Positions 33,901 to 43,589 of a DNA stretch of 64,000 nt are shown in pieces. This DNA is from JANPIX01 sp031425195. Its GTDB lineage: Bacteria > Pseudomonadota > Alphaproteobacteria > Rhodobacterales > Rhodobacteraceae. The translations under genes and the position numbers were made by a program. Each line of letters begins with the position of its first letter. Position 1 is the first letter of the stretch. Under the pieces are notes generated by a model that searched no databases, was not told the DNA's origin, and saw only the letters and a program-made list of their open reading frames with translations. The stretch spans positions 186,001 to 250,000 of the forward strand of contig JANPIX010000001.1 in the NCBI GenBank assembly GCA_031425195.1. The letters run 5' to 3'.

Positions 33901-34659
33901 TCAACCCAGCCGGATCGCCGAGATCAGACGGCCATAGTCGGCTTCGGCCCGATGCACGCTGCGGCGATAGGAAAAGAAGCGGTTTTCGTCGTGAAATGTG
34001 CAGTGCCCGGTCCAGACGGCGTTGGCGATACCCGCCGCACGAAGGCGGTTCAGGCTATATCCCGGCAGATCGAACAGGGAACGGTCATCCGTCGCCCGCT
34101 TGAAATAGGCAGCACTGCCATTGTCTTCGGCGCGAAAACGTTCGACAAATTCGGGGCCAACCTCATAGGCGGCTTGGCTGATCGTGGGGCCGATCACAGC
34201 CCGGATGCGGCGACGATCTGCGCCAAGCACCTCCATCGCCGTCACTGTTGCCTCCAGCACACCGTAAAGCGCGCCGCGCCATCCGGCGTGTGCTGCGCCG
34301 ATCACCCCAGCCACAGTGTCGGCGAACAGGACGGGTTGGCAATCGGCAGTCAGAACACCGAGTATCAACCCCGGCGTCGCCGTGACCATGGCATCCGCTT
34401 CGGGCCGTGGCGCGGCAAGCGGGCCGGTAACTGGCACCACGCGGGACGAATGCACCTGATGCACGGTCACAAGGTGCCCCACGTCCGCGCCGAGCGCCTG
34501 CGCCGCGCGCGCGCGATTGATCGCCACGGCTTCGGACAGGTCCGTCGACCCCGGCCCGCAGTTCAAACCGGAAAAGATACCCGATGACGCCCCGCCCTTG
34601 CGCGTGAAAAAGCCGTGTCGCACAGGCGCTATGGCGTCCGAGGTCAACACTTCGAGCAT
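33901..34659 (-). CDS. pgeF: Laccase-domain purine/peptidoglycan editing protein (PgeF/YfiH family)
   Basis: This 252-residue protein belongs to the YfiH/PgeF (polyphenol oxidase-like) family. The signature parts are HGFFTRKGGASSGIFSGLNC, VTVHQVHSSRVV and the metal-binding CQPVLFADTVAGVIGAAHAGWRG-type region (ADCQPVLF, AAHAGWRG). E. coli PgeF removes wrong amino acids from muropeptide precursors; other members act on nucleosides. It overlaps the midA stop by about three bases, placing it in an lgt-midA-pgeF operon read on the minus strand. Confidence 0.9.
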   Translation of the reverse strand: MLEVLTSDAIAPVRHGFFTRKGGASSGIFSGLNCGPGSTDLSEAVAINRARAAQALGADVGHLVTVHQVHSSRVVPVTGPLAAPRPEADAMVTATPGLILGVLTADCQPVLFADTVAGVIGAAHAGWRGALYGVLEATVTAMEVLGADRRRIRAVIGPTISQAAYEVGPEFVERFRAEDNGSAAYFKRATDDRSLFDLPGYSLNRLRAAGIANAVWTGHCTFHDENRFFSYRRSVHRAEADYGRLISAIRLG

Positions 34660-35717
34660 CAGACAAATCCCGGCGGGGTGGGCGCGTTCCGGGCGTGGAC
34701 CGCCAGCACCTTGAACAAGGTTCCCATTTTATCGGGTGCGGTCAAGCGTTGCGTCGCGGCCAGGTGTTGTTCCAGCGCCGCGCCGCCCGCCTTTTCGGCC
34801 AGCCGGGCACTGCGTTCGGCCAGACCCAGACGCAGCAATACTTCGCCCTGCGTCGCAAACCGCGTCTCGCACGGCAGCGCCCAGCGGGCCAGATCGCCGA
34901 AATCGACATGGGCGGTGATATCTGACAGGCCCGGCTGGTCCAGCACGGGAACAAAGCCATGCGTACGAACCGCCTGCAGCGTATCGCCGCGCGACTGCCA
35001 GTCACCATAGTCGGAAATCAGCGCCAACCCGCCGTGCCGGGCGATCCGGTCGCCAATGGCCAGCATGATCGGGCCTGCCGCGGGGCGCAGTTCGACGACA
35101 TCACCGGTTCCGGTATCCGCCAATCGCGCCGCCAGCGCGGCCATCGGGGGGGCATCAGAATGGCTTAACGACAAGGCACCATCGCGCAGGCCCACCATGG
35201 TTTCGGACCAGCCCTTCGCCGCCCTGATAAACTGGCGGATCGGCAAGGCATCAAAGAATTCGTTGGCCACAAGATAAAGCGGGGCCTGCGCCAGATCATC
35301 CACCGCATCCTGCCAAGTCGCGACATGCGCCCCCAGCGTTTCGCGCTGACGGGCACGAAGGCGGGGCGATGCCTCGACAAGAACAACCCGGGCTGCGGCG
35401 TGGAAACCGGGCACGGCCCGCGTCGCGCGCAGGATATCGGCCATCAGGGTTCCGCGACCGGGGCCAAGTTCGGCCAGAACAAACCGCCCCGGCGACCCCT
35501 GATCCACCCAGCTTTGCGCCAGACACAGACCCAGCAATTCACCAAACATCTGGCTGATTTCCGGCGCGGTGGTAAAGTCGCCCGCCGCGCCAAAGGGGTC
35601 TTGGGTGACGTAATAGCCATGCTCGGGGTGCAGGAGACAGGCATCCATGTAATCGGCCACGGTGATCGGCCCCCCCGCCTTGATGCGGTTGATCAGGATG
35701 GATTCAAGCGGCGTCAT
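34659..35717 (-). CDS. Class I SAM-dependent methyltransferase, MidA/NDUFAF7 family
   Basis: This 352-residue protein matches the MidA/NDUFAF7 family, in mitochondria an arginine methyltransferase needed for complex I assembly. The N-terminus has [17 protein letters not shown] and [18 protein letters not shown]; the AdoMet site is [15 protein letters not shown], followed by [14 protein letters not shown]. The bacterial substrate is not proven. It overlaps lgt upstream by 14 bases and pgeF downstream, so the three are likely co-translated. Confidence 0.9.
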   Translation of the reverse strand: MTPLESILINRIKAGGPITVADYMDACLLHPEHGYYVTQDPFGAAGDFTTAPEISQMFGELLGLCLAQSWVDQGSPGRFVLAELGPGRGTLMADILRATRAVPGFHAAARVVLVEASPRLRARQRETLGAHVATWQDAVDDLAQAPLYLVANEFFDALPIRQFIRAAKGWSETMVGLRDGALSLSHSDAPPMAALAARLADTGTGDVVELRPAAGPIMLAIGDRIARHGGLALISDYGDWQSRGDTLQAVRTHGFVPVLDQPGLSDITAHVDFGDLARWALPCETRFATQGEVLLRLGLAERSARLAEKAGGAALEQHLAATQRLTAPDKMGTLFKVLAVHARNAPTPPGFV

Positions 35718-36597
35718 GGGGCGGCGCCGGCGTCTTGCGCAACAGAAACCACAGGCCCGCCGCGATCATGGGAAGGGTAAGCGCCTGCCCCATCGTCAGG
35801 CCCCAGCCAGCGACGTGAAACGCAAGACCAAGTGGGTTTCCTTCGGTCACGAACTGCGCATCGGGCTGACGCAGGAATTCCACCATGAACCGTGCGACAC
35901 CATAACCCAAAAGAAACACCCCAAGAACACGGCCTGTCTGTTTCAGCCAGCCCCGCCGCCAGACCAGCCACAATAGCACGCCCCCCAGAAGCAGGCCTTC
36001 CAGTGCCGCTTCGTACAACTGGCTGGGATGGCGCGCACAAAGGCCGGTGACGGAGGGACAGTATTGCGCGGCTTCGCCTGGGAAGATCACGCCCCATGGC
36101 ACCGTCGTGGCACGGCCCCACAGTTCGGCATTCACGAAATTGGCCAGCCGCCCCAGCAACAGCCCCGGCGGCGTAGCCATGGCGAGCAGATCCGCCGCAG
36201 GCAAAAGCGCGATCCCCTCGCGCCGAAAGAAGATGCAGGTCGCAACAGCAACCCCCACGAACCCGCCGTGAAACGACATTCCCCCGTTCCAGACCTGCAC
36301 GATGGCCGCCGGATTGCGCAGGTAGAACTCCGGCTGATAAAACAGGACAAAGCCAAGCCTGCCGCCCAGAATGATGCCAAGGATGATCCAGGTCAGCAAA
36401 CGTTCGACCTGTTCGGGGGTCATCGGGGCCGGCCCGGCCCACAGGTGCCGGGACCGGACTGCCGCCACCATCAGCCGCCACGCAATCAGAAGCCCTGCGA
36501 TATAGGCCACGGCATACCAGCGCAGGGCAAACGTCATGCCCCCAAAGCTGACCGAAAAGATGTCGGGCGAAAGGTCGGGAAAAGGAATGCCGGTCAT
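35704..36597 (-). CDS. lgt: Prolipoprotein diacylglyceryl transferase
   Basis: This 297-residue inner-membrane enzyme transfers diacylglyceryl from phosphatidylglycerol to the lipobox Cys of prolipoproteins. The signature MSFHGGFVG and [14 protein letters not shown] are present, and at least six hydrophobic segments are visible. ATG 36597 has a strong GGAGG six bases upstream, so it is preferred to the longer frame from 36648. It is the first gene of lgt-midA-pgeF. Confidence 0.95.
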   Translation of the reverse strand: MTGIPFPDLSPDIFSVSFGGMTFALRWYAVAYIAGLLIAWRLMVAAVRSRHLWAGPAPMTPEQVERLLTWIILGIILGGRLGFVLFYQPEFYLRNPAAIVQVWNGGMSFHGGFVGVAVATCIFFRREGIALLPAADLLAMATPPGLLLGRLANFVNAELWGRATTVPWGVIFPGEAAQYCPSVTGLCARHPSQLYEAALEGLLLGGVLLWLVWRRGWLKQTGRVLGVFLLGYGVARFMVEFLRQPDAQFVTEGNPLGLAFHVAGWGLTMGQALTLPMIAAGLWFLLRKTPAPPHDAA

Positions 36598-36740
36598 TGA
36601 ACCTCCTGCGTGCCCGAGCGTTTTCGCCCGTGCGTTTTCGGGGGTCACGGGGGCGATGTCAACGCCTGCGACGGGTTGCCCACGGGCTTGTGCAGATGCG
36701 GTGCCGGCCCCATATTAGGACAAACAGGAAAGGCCATGCC

Positions 36741-36995
36741 ATGCAGACCCGAAACAAGATTTTCGACGACATGTCACAGTTGATGACAAACGCGATGGGT
36801 GTCGCCCAAGGTGCCAAGGCCGAGGCTGAAACCGCCATCAAGGGACTGGTCGACCGCTGGATGGCCGACCGCGATTTCGTGACCCGCGAAGAATTCGACG
36901 CGGTGCGCGCGATGGCCGTGAAGGCCCGCGAAGAAAATGACGCGCTTAGCGCCCGTTTGGCCGTGCTTGAGGCTGCCGCAGTGCCAAAAGTCTGA
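36741..36995 (+). CDS. ubiK: Ubiquinone biosynthesis accessory factor UbiK
   Basis: This 84-residue protein fits the UbiK/YqiC (BMFP) family: an amphipathic N-terminal helix (KIFDDMSQLMTNAMG) and a C-terminal coiled coil (ENDALSARLAVLEA), with REEFDAVRAMA between. UbiK helps the Ubi complex in ubiquinone synthesis. AGGAAAGG lies upstream of ATG 36741. It is divergent from lgt with about 140 bases between. Confidence 0.88.
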   Translation: MQTRNKIFDDMSQLMTNAMGVAQGAKAEAETAIKGLVDRWMADRDFVTREEFDAVRAMAVKAREENDALSARLAVLEAAAVPKV

Positions 36996-37058
36996 CGTCA
37001 GACCTTGCCATCGGCAGCGCGGCAGGGCCAATTGGCCGCGTTCCGATGAAAGCACCCG

Positions 37059-38030
37059 ATGCGCGACCGCCCGACGATCATCACGCTCAGTTCCATTCCG
37101 CCCCGGTTGCCCCACATCGGCCCGGTGTTGCAAAGCCTGCTGGATCAGGACTCGCCCGCACAGGCGGTCCACCTGTATATTCCGTATCGCTATCGGCGGT
37201 TTCCCGACTGGGATGGCCGGCTGCCTGACGTGCCCTTGGGCATCACGATCACGCGGATCGAGGAGGATCAGGGCCCGGCGACCAAGCTGTTGCCTGCGCT
37301 GCGCGCGTTTGCCGGGCAGAAGGTCGACATTCTGTATTGCGACGACGATTGCATTTTTGCGCCGGATTGGCACAGCGGTTTCAAGGCCACAGCAAGGCAG
37401 CATCCTGACATGTGCATCACGGCCATGGGGTTCGACCTGAACTCGATGGCAACTGCAATCCGGCCGCAGAACCGCCTGCCCCGCGCGACGCGCTGGAAAA
37501 AGGAAGACGTCGGTGCCTGGCTTGCGACGCTGGCGGCCCCCCTGCCCGACGAAGTGCCTTTTCTGAAGGACAGCGGGTTTTGTGACGTTGCGATGGGCCA
37601 TGGGGGCGTCCTTGTTCGGCCCGAGTGGTTTTCCCAACGCGTGCTGCAGGTGCCTGATGACAGCTTTGCCGTCGACGACATCTGGCTGTCCGGCAATCTG
37701 GAAAGTCAGGGTATCCCGATCTGGGCCGCGCATCCCATTCCGCTGCCACGGACGCTTCGCCCCATCCACTTGATCCGCCCGCTGTTGACCGAAGAGATCG
37801 GGGGGATAGGGCGGGATGCTGCCAATGCCCGGTCTGTGCGTCAGCTACGGGACACCATGGGAATCTGGCAACTTCCCGCGGGGATTGGGCACCCAAACGT
37901 TGAAAGCGTGCCCGAGGCGAAGCCGCCACGACGGCCCAAGCCTGTGAAAAAGGCTTCAAAACCTGCGGCGCGCCCGTCCGTGACGGGCCGCTTGCGGCTT
38001 TTGGTCAGGCGGTTGCGCGGGCGGCGATAA
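37059..38030 (+). CDS. Glycosyltransferase-like protein
   Basis: This 323-residue protein has a GT-A-type pattern: ITLSSIPPRLPHIGPVLQSL at the N-terminus, then VDILYCDDDCIFAPDW (residues about 90-105), where the DDD cluster resembles the metal-binding DXD motif, and CDVAMGHGGVLVRPEWF with a late VDDIWLSGNL. The C-terminal 50 residues are basic and Pro-rich. The acceptor is unknown; no surface-polysaccharide genes flank it. It follows ubiK by 63 bases. Confidence 0.7.
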   Translation: MRDRPTIITLSSIPPRLPHIGPVLQSLLDQDSPAQAVHLYIPYRYRRFPDWDGRLPDVPLGITITRIEEDQGPATKLLPALRAFAGQKVDILYCDDDCIFAPDWHSGFKATARQHPDMCITAMGFDLNSMATAIRPQNRLPRATRWKKEDVGAWLATLAAPLPDEVPFLKDSGFCDVAMGHGGVLVRPEWFSQRVLQVPDDSFAVDDIWLSGNLESQGIPIWAAHPIPLPRTLRPIHLIRPLLTEEIGGIGRDAANARSVRQLRDTMGIWQLPAGIGHPNVESVPEAKPPRRPKPVKKASKPAARPSVTGRLRLLVRRLRGRR

Positions 38031-38070
38031 CCGCCTCTGCACAGGCCAAAAGGCCGCGACTGGCCACGGA

Positions 38071-38313
38071 TCAGTGAACCGCAACCGGGGTCAGATCATT
38101 CTGCCGGGCAAGCGCGAAGGCCATTTCGCGATCTTTCACAAGCGCCAGCCGCTGGCCGTCGGGGCGGTGCACCGCGTAAAGCGTTTCAAGCCCATCTGCC
38201 TGTTCCTGCACATCATCGGGCAGGTCCAGAACCTTGACGGCCCGGATGTAAACAATCGGCACACCCACGTCCGTCATTCCCGGATATTTAACGTTCATCT
38301 GTTTTCCAATCAT
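38071..38313 (-). CDS. DUF1150 family protein
   Basis: This 80-residue protein is recognised as DUF1150 from VYIRAVKVLDLPDDVQ and LYAVHRPDGQRLALVKDRE, which end in a FALARQNDLTPVAVH tail. Its function is unknown. The ATG overlaps the hsp20 stop (ATGA), so the two are translationally coupled and share the sigma32-like promoter upstream of hsp20. This pairing recurs in alphaproteobacteria and suggests a stress-related role. Confidence 0.88.
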   Translation of the reverse strand: MIGKQMNVKYPGMTDVGVPIVYIRAVKVLDLPDDVQEQADGLETLYAVHRPDGQRLALVKDREMAFALARQNDLTPVAVH

Positions 38314-38735
38314 GCTTTCGGTTTCACGGTCCGTATCGCAATCGTCTGCACAACAGCGTTCGGAACCACCCGTTTCAGGTCGATGTGCAAAAGCCCGTGT
38401 TCCATCCCCGCCTGAGCGACCTCTACCCCGTCGGCAAGCACGAACCTGCGCTCGAACGCGCGGGCCGCGATGCCCCGGTGCATGAATACCCGCCCGCCGT
38501 CATCATCGCCCTGCCGTCCGCGGATCACCAGCTGGCGATCCTCGACCGTGATGGCAAGGTCTTCTTCCCGAAAGCCCGCCACCGCCAAGGTGATGCGATA
38601 GGCGTTTTCAGTGACTGCTTCGATGTTGAAAGGGGGATACCCGTCGCCGGATGATTTCGCCGTCCGCTCCACCAGCCGTTCAAGCTGTTCAAAGCCCAAA
38701 AGATAGGGGTGCGAACCGAAAGTCAGTTTCGTCAT
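38310..38735 (-). CDS. Hsp20/alpha-crystallin small heat-shock protein
   Basis: This 141-residue IbpA-like holdase binds unfolding proteins. The alpha-crystallin domain is visible: NAYRITLAVAGFREEDLAIT, VEDRQLVIRGRQ, FMHRGIAARAFERRFVLADG and VEVAQAGMEHGLLHIDL. The N-terminus (HPYLLGFEQLERLVERT) is typical. A sigma32-type promoter lies about 60 bases upstream. It is followed by DUF1150 in the same operon. Confidence 0.94.
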   Translation of the reverse strand: MTKLTFGSHPYLLGFEQLERLVERTAKSSGDGYPPFNIEAVTENAYRITLAVAGFREEDLAITVEDRQLVIRGRQGDDDGGRVFMHRGIAARAFERRFVLADGVEVAQAGMEHGLLHIDLKRVVPNAVVQTIAIRTVKPKA

Positions 38736-38794
38736 GGCGTTGTCCTTGCATCAAGCGACAGTACGTCCGGGCCCTGCACGGCACCCGCTAATAG

Positions 38795-38824
38795 AATATG
38801 GGGCTGCAGGCGTGGTCCTGCAAG
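38795..38824 (-). promoter_or_regulatory. Sigma32 (RpoH)-type promoter for hsp20
   Basis: Read on the minus strand, CTTGCAG (38818-38824), a 14-base spacer and CCCCATAT(T) (38795-38803) match the RpoH consensus CTTGAAA-N12-14-CCCCATNT with two mismatches in the -35 and none in the CCCCAT core. It lies 60 bases upstream of the hsp20 ATG. Confidence 0.75.
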
Positions 38825-38951
38825 CCCTGTCTGATGGGGTGTTTTGCCCGCAGGGTTGTGCGTTCGGCACACAGATTCTTTGCCGCATCGCGCCGAAACA
38901 GGTATATGTTTCGTCTTGAACAGATTGACGACTCATCCCCGGAAAAAACGC

Positions 38952-39170
38952 ATGAACGCCTCGATGGAACTGAACCTGGAAGAGATGCTGCGCATCCGGC
39001 TGGAAGTTCTGCGCTGTGAACATCGTGATCTGGATGAAGCTGTGCATGTTCTGGAACGGGCCGGGCGACCGGACCCCCTGACGTTGCGCCGCCTGAAAAA
39101 GCAGAAGCTTGCGCTCAAGGATCAGATTGTTCGCATCGAAGACAAGCTGATCCCCGATATCATCGCCTGA
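38952..39170 (+). CDS. DUF465 (YdcH-like) small protein
   Basis: This 72-residue helical hairpin protein shows the DUF465 pattern: LRCEHRDLDEAVHVLERAG in the first helix and the conserved LRRLKKQKLALKDQIVRIED in the second. Function is unknown. ATG 38952 is preferred; the frame continues upstream but is not family-like. It lies just upstream of purE, in the same direction. Confidence 0.85.
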   Translation: MNASMELNLEEMLRIRLEVLRCEHRDLDEAVHVLERAGRPDPLTLRRLKKQKLALKDQIVRIEDKLIPDIIA

Positions 39171-39245
39171 TCTGCACGCCGGCCGCCCACTCTTGCCCCC
39201 GCCCCGGCCCCCGGTATAGTGGGGCACTGACACAGCGGGGCAGTC

Positions 39246-39728
39246 ATGGCGCAAATCGGGATCATCATGGGCAGCCAATCTGACTGGCCCACCATGAAAC
39301 TGGCGGCCGAGATGCTTGATGAATTCGGTATTCCCTATGAAACCAGGATCGTATCGGCCCACCGCACCCCTGACAGGCTTTGGGAATATGGCAAGACGGC
39401 GGTTGACCGCGGTCTTCAGGTGATCATCGCGGGCGCTGGCGGGGCCGCGCATCTGCCCGGCATGATGGCGTCGAAAACCCGTATTCCGGTGATTGGCGTG
39501 CCGGTGCAGACCAAGGCGCTGGCGGGTGTCGACAGCCTTTATTCCATCCTGCAGATGCCACGAGGCTATCCTGTGGCCACCATGGCGATCGGGTCCGGCG
39601 GGGCGGCCAACGCGGGCCTGATGGCAGTTGCGATCCTTGCGTTGCAGGACGCGGCGCTTGCGACACGGCTTGACGCGTGGCGCGAGGCCCTGACCGATTC
39701 CATCCCCCACGAACCTGCGGATGACTGA
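39246..39728 (+). CDS. purE: N5-carboxyaminoimidazole ribonucleotide mutase
   Basis: This 160-residue class I PurE converts N5-CAIR to CAIR in purine synthesis. The signature [30 protein letters not shown] and [17 protein letters not shown] are all present, along with [10 protein letters not shown]. The gene ends three bases before purK, so the two consecutive enzymes form an operon. Confidence 0.96.
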   Translation: MAQIGIIMGSQSDWPTMKLAAEMLDEFGIPYETRIVSAHRTPDRLWEYGKTAVDRGLQVIIAGAGGAAHLPGMMASKTRIPVIGVPVQTKALAGVDSLYSILQMPRGYPVATMAIGSGGAANAGLMAVAILALQDAALATRLDAWREALTDSIPHEPADD

Positions 39729-39731
39729 CGG

Positions 39732-40811
39732 ATGACGGGTGTGTTGCAGACCGGGCAGGTCATCGGAATTCTGGGTGGCGGGCAACTTGGGCGGATGTTG
39801 TCGGTCGCGGCGAGCCGCCTTGGCCTTCGCACCCATATCTTCGAGCCGGGGGCGAACTGCCCGGCGGCGGATGTGGCGCACCGAGTGACGACGGCCCCTT
39901 ACAGCGATATCGACGCCCTGACGGCATTTGCCGCCTCGGTCGACGTGATCACCTATGAGTTTGAGAATGTGCCGACGGCGGCGCTTGACGTTCTTGAAGG
40001 TCTGCGCGACGTGCGCCCCAACCGTCTTGCGCTGGCGACCAGCCAGGACCGCATTGTCGAGAAAGATTTTCTGACCGGCCTTGGCCTGACCTGCGCCCCT
40101 TATGCCGCAGTGTCTGCCTTGGCCGACCTGACCCATGCGCTGGCGCGGATCGGCACGCCTGCGATCCTGAAAACCACGCGGATGGGGTATGACGGCAAAG
40201 GACAGGTGCGTCTGGATGGCACAGGCGATGCCGAAACAGCGATGGCGTCGATGAACGGCGCGGCCTGCGTTCTTGAAGGGTTTGTCGCCTTTGACCGCGA
40301 GGTGTCGGTGATCGCGGCACGCGGCGCGGATGGGTCGGTTTCCGTGTTCGATCCGGGCGAAAATGTGCATCGGAACGGCATTTTGCGGACCACGACCGTT
40401 CCCGCACGCCTGACACCGGCACAGCGCAGCGATGCCGTGCTGATCGCCGCACGCATCCTGAACGCGTTGGATTATGTGGGTGTGCTGGGGGTGGAGTTGT
40501 TCGTGACGTCGCAGGGGCTTGTGGTCAACGAAATCGCGCCGCGTGTTCACAACTCTGGCCACTGGACGCAGAACGGCTGTGCGGTCGATCAGTTCGAACA
40601 ACACATCCGCGCCGTGGCAGGGTGGCCTTTGGGCGACGGTTCACGCCATTCGGATGTGACCATGGAAAACCTGATCGGCAGCGACATGGCCCGGCTGCCC
40701 GATCTTGCCCGCGAGGCGGGCTGCGCCATCCATCTTTATGGCAAGGCAGACGCCCTGCCGGGGCGCAAGATGGGCCATATAAACCGGATTGCGCGCCGCC
40801 CCGGCCTTTGA
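39732..40811 (+). CDS. purK: N5-carboxyaminoimidazole ribonucleotide synthase
   Basis: This 359-residue ATP-grasp enzyme makes N5-CAIR from AIR, bicarbonate and ATP. It starts with a nucleotide-binding GILGGGQLGRML, then contains VITYEFENVP, ILKTTRMGYDGKGQ and the late VVNEIAPRVHNSGHWT, the hallmark of PurK. It follows purE closely. The downstream gene is convergent and begins one base after its stop. Confidence 0.96.
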   Translation: MTGVLQTGQVIGILGGGQLGRMLSVAASRLGLRTHIFEPGANCPAADVAHRVTTAPYSDIDALTAFAASVDVITYEFENVPTAALDVLEGLRDVRPNRLALATSQDRIVEKDFLTGLGLTCAPYAAVSALADLTHALARIGTPAILKTTRMGYDGKGQVRLDGTGDAETAMASMNGAACVLEGFVAFDREVSVIAARGADGSVSVFDPGENVHRNGILRTTTVPARLTPAQRSDAVLIAARILNALDYVGVLGVELFVTSQGLVVNEIAPRVHNSGHWTQNGCAVDQFEQHIRAVAGWPLGDGSRHSDVTMENLIGSDMARLPDLAREAGCAIHLYGKADALPGRKMGHINRIARRPGL

Positions 40812-41216
<405 letters not shown>

Positions 41217-41227
41217 GCTGTTCCCCT

Positions 41228-41968
41228 TTACGGCAATGCGCCGAACGTCATCTCTACTGCCGAAGTGACGGGAAGGAACGGGTCGAATGAGCCGTTCTTC
41301 AAGAATGTCACTGTCTGGGCAATCACCTCGGGGTTCAGCATCATGTAGGTGTGGGTCACAGGCAGCGTGATGTGGTCGGCCATACCGGGCACCATTGTGC
41401 TGTCCACGCTGACCTTGCCATCATCATCACCGGGAAGGATGGTGGAATAAAACGGGTTGAGCGACCGCGTGCCCGCAATCACCCCCAGGTCAAAATCGAC
41501 AGGCGGCAGGCTGCGGGGGACGGAACCGGGGCCTGTGCCAAGTTCCATGCCCGCGGGGCCATTGAACCATTCAAACCCCGCCACATGACCCAGTTGATCC
41601 ACGATCTCGGACCCTTCGTTCGGCGGGGCGAGCATCACCACGCGGCCCAGATGTTCGGGCCGGTGGTCGATCAGCCATTTGCGCAGGATGATGCCGCCCA
41701 TCGAATGGGTGACGAAATTCACCCGGCCCCCGGCCGTTCCGCAGGCGGCAACGTCAGGGTCGATCACCGTGGCCGCAAGGGTTTCGATGGTGGCATCGGT
41801 GCTGGGATAGCCGTGGTTGACGACGCGAAAGCCGTTCGCCTCCAGCGCGGCCTGAAGGCCCATCATGGAATTCTGGGTCCGCGCAAGTCCGTGCAGCAAA
41901 ACGACGCAATCGGCCTGCGCCGCTGTTGCTGCAGTTATCAGCAGAAGACCTGTCAGAATGCGCATCAT
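41228..41968 (-). CDS. Secreted alpha/beta-hydrolase (esterase/lipase-like)
   Basis: This 246-residue protein starts with a signal peptide (MRILTGLLLITAATAAQA). The mature part has CVVLLHGLARTQNSM (oxyanion-hole HG) and the nucleophile elbow THSMGG near residue 90, with later HTYMMLNPEV giving a candidate catalytic His and PGDDDGKVSVDS an acidic part. The substrate is not known; a lipid or ester is likely. AAAGG lies at the start ATGATG; the longer frame upstream overlaps the Nudix gene and is not used. Confidence 0.85.
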   Translation of the reverse strand: MMRILTGLLLITAATAAQADCVVLLHGLARTQNSMMGLQAALEANGFRVVNHGYPSTDATIETLAATVIDPDVAACGTAGGRVNFVTHSMGGIILRKWLIDHRPEHLGRVVMLAPPNEGSEIVDQLGHVAGFEWFNGPAGMELGTGPGSVPRSLPPVDFDLGVIAGTRSLNPFYSTILPGDDDGKVSVDSTMVPGMADHITLPVTHTYMMLNPEVIAQTVTFLKNGSFDPFLPVTSAVEMTFGALP

Positions 41969-42031
41969 CCTTTCAGGATAGGCGCTTGGTCGCGGAAATG
42001 CAAAACACGTCCTCTGGACAAACCTGTGATC

Positions 42032-42502
42032 ATGACGGACCCTGTCGCCATGAAGCGCCACCCCTCGCCCCGACTGGCCGTTCGCGCATTGATCCTGCAA
42101 GAGGGACGGCTTTTGCTGGTCAACGCCTATCCCGACGGTCAATCCGATTTGTGGTGCGCGCCGGGTGGCGGGGTCATTCCGGGGCAGTCGCTGCCCGACA
42201 ATCTGATCCGCGAAGTGGCCGAAGAAACGGGGCTTATCATCGCGGTGGGCGACCTTGCCATGGTCAATGAATTCCATGATCCGGAGAACGGGTATCATCA
42301 GGTTGACCTGTTCTTTCACTGCACGGTCACGGCGGGCGAAATCACGCCAGACTGGCGTGACCCCGATCACGTTGTGACCCAGCGCAGATTTGTGTCGCGC
42401 GCGGAACTGGCGTTGCTGCGTTGCAAGCCGGACAGTCTGGCCCGTGCCGCCTGGGACAACCCGGGTGTGATCTATGACCCGCTGGAAGTGATCGTGCCCT
42501 GA
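42032..42502 (+). CDS. Nudix hydrolase
   Basis: This 156-residue protein has the Nudix fold pattern: LAVRALILQEGRLLLVNAY, then the Nudix box GGGVIPGQSLPDNLIREVAE-ETG. The metal-binding REVAEE part is intact, but the first Glu of the box (usually GE before the 'S') is Gln. It would hydrolyse a nucleoside diphosphate-linked compound; the substrate cannot be told. It is divergent from the lipase and ends close to a convergent unknown gene. Confidence 0.88.
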   Translation: MTDPVAMKRHPSPRLAVRALILQEGRLLLVNAYPDGQSDLWCAPGGGVIPGQSLPDNLIREVAEETGLIIAVGDLAMVNEFHDPENGYHQVDLFFHCTVTAGEITPDWRDPDHVVTQRRFVSRAELALLRCKPDSLARAAWDNPGVIYDPLEVIVP

Positions 42503-42506
42503 CCGA

Positions 42507-43589
42507 CTAGCGGCGACGCCCCACGAATTCGTTGGCGATGGAAAAAATCCGGCCGGTGACATGGCTGGAAAACGCGCCAAAGGCCGTCAATGCGCCGTTG
42601 GTCATGAAGATCACCGACTGATGCTGCAGGATGGGCGAACGCATCACGACAAGCTGGCAACCCGGCATGATCTTGGCCGTCTCCAGCACCCAAGCCTTCA
42701 TGTCTGCCGCGATATCCGGGCCGATGTCGAACCAGCCCGTAGCGGAATCAGAAAACTGCACCACATCACCTTGTTCGGTGATCAGCATCGCCAGATCACA
42801 ATGTTTGGCGACCGAGTCGTAGAAGTTTTCCACAATGGCCAGATCATTGCGTGGGGCCGGGTCTACTACATCTGCCTTTGCACCAACACCCGTTGTGCCA
42901 AGCGCGTTGATGATGGAAGAAATCGTGTCGGTATCGCCGGGCATCGCACTGGCGGCCGCCATGGCCATCGCCGGTTCCGGCGCCTTGACGGGGGCGGGTG
43001 CGGGAACGGGTGCGGGGGCAACCGCTACTGGTTCAGGGGCCGGCGCCGGCGCGGCAGCGGGGGCCGGGACGGGCTCTGCCATTACGGGCGCGGGTGCCGC
43101 CTCGGTCGTTTCATCGGCAGCGTCCGCAGTCCGGCTGACCACGCGGGCGGGAAGATTGCCGTAAAGGTCACAAGCAAAGCGCCATTCCGATGTCGGGAAG
43201 CCGTCCATCTTGGGCGGATAAGACGCGGGCGTCGCGCGGGACACGACGTCGAAGGTGCCGGGTTGCGACAGAAAATCCGTAAGCAGCGAGGCCAAAAGCT
43301 GCAGTTGGCCATCAAGCTGATCATAGTCACGAACGATTTCCGCAGCGATCTTGCCACGTCCGTCAACGTCGGGAACCATTTCGATCAGCTTCATGATCTT
43401 CTTGTTCGCCGCATCGAAGACCATTGATCGGTTATCAATCGTCAGGGTCAGACGGCGCGCCACAGTCGTGTTATCGAGTTCACGACAGAAAACAGCAAGG
43501 CGGCCGGGCGGCGTCTCCATATCCGCAACAACATCCTCGTCAGACATCTGGCCGCCACGCAGCAGCCGTCCGAATGTGCCTTTCATCAT
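42507..43589 (-). CDS. Unrecognised two-domain protein with Pro/Ala linker
   Basis: This 360-residue protein is not recognised. The N-terminal domain (residues 15-150) has LAVFCRELDNTTVARRLTLT and MVPDVDGRGKIAAEIVRDYD. Residues about 165-210 form a Pro-Ala repeat linker. The C-terminal 130 residues form a compact alpha/beta domain (LAMLITEQGDVVQFSDSATG, then WVLETAKIMPGCQLVVM, FMTNGALTAFGAFSSH) that could be a roadblock- or PAS-like sensor. GGAAAGGA lies ten bases before the ATG. No neighbouring gene hints at a role. Confidence 0.8.
   Translation of the reverse strand: MMKGTFGRLLRGGQMSDEDVVADMETPPGRLAVFCRELDNTTVARRLTLTIDNRSMVFDAANKKIMKLIEMVPDVDGRGKIAAEIVRDYDQLDGQLQLLASLLTDFLSQPGTFDVVSRATPASYPPKMDGFPTSEWRFACDLYGNLPARVVSRTADAADETTEAAPAPVMAEPVPAPAAAPAPAPEPVAVAPAPVPAPAPVKAPEPAMAMAAASAMPGDTDTISSIINALGTTGVGAKADVVDPAPRNDLAIVENFYDSVAKHCDLAMLITEQGDVVQFSDSATGWFDIGPDIAADMKAWVLETAKIMPGCQLVVMRSPILQHQSVIFMTNGALTAFGAFSSHVTGRIFSIANEFVGRRR

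Noticed and set aside
33657..34103. A 148-codon forward frame
   Set aside because: It overlaps pgeF antisense and is not protein-like; the reverse 54-codon frame is better supported.
38751..40604. A 617-codon reverse frame across purE and purK
   Set aside because: It opposes two certain purine genes and has a His/Arg/Gln-rich composition typical of shadows.
41351..42031. N-terminal extension of the Nudix gene
   Set aside because: The extension is antisense to the lipase-like gene; the Nudix fold begins at ATG 42032.
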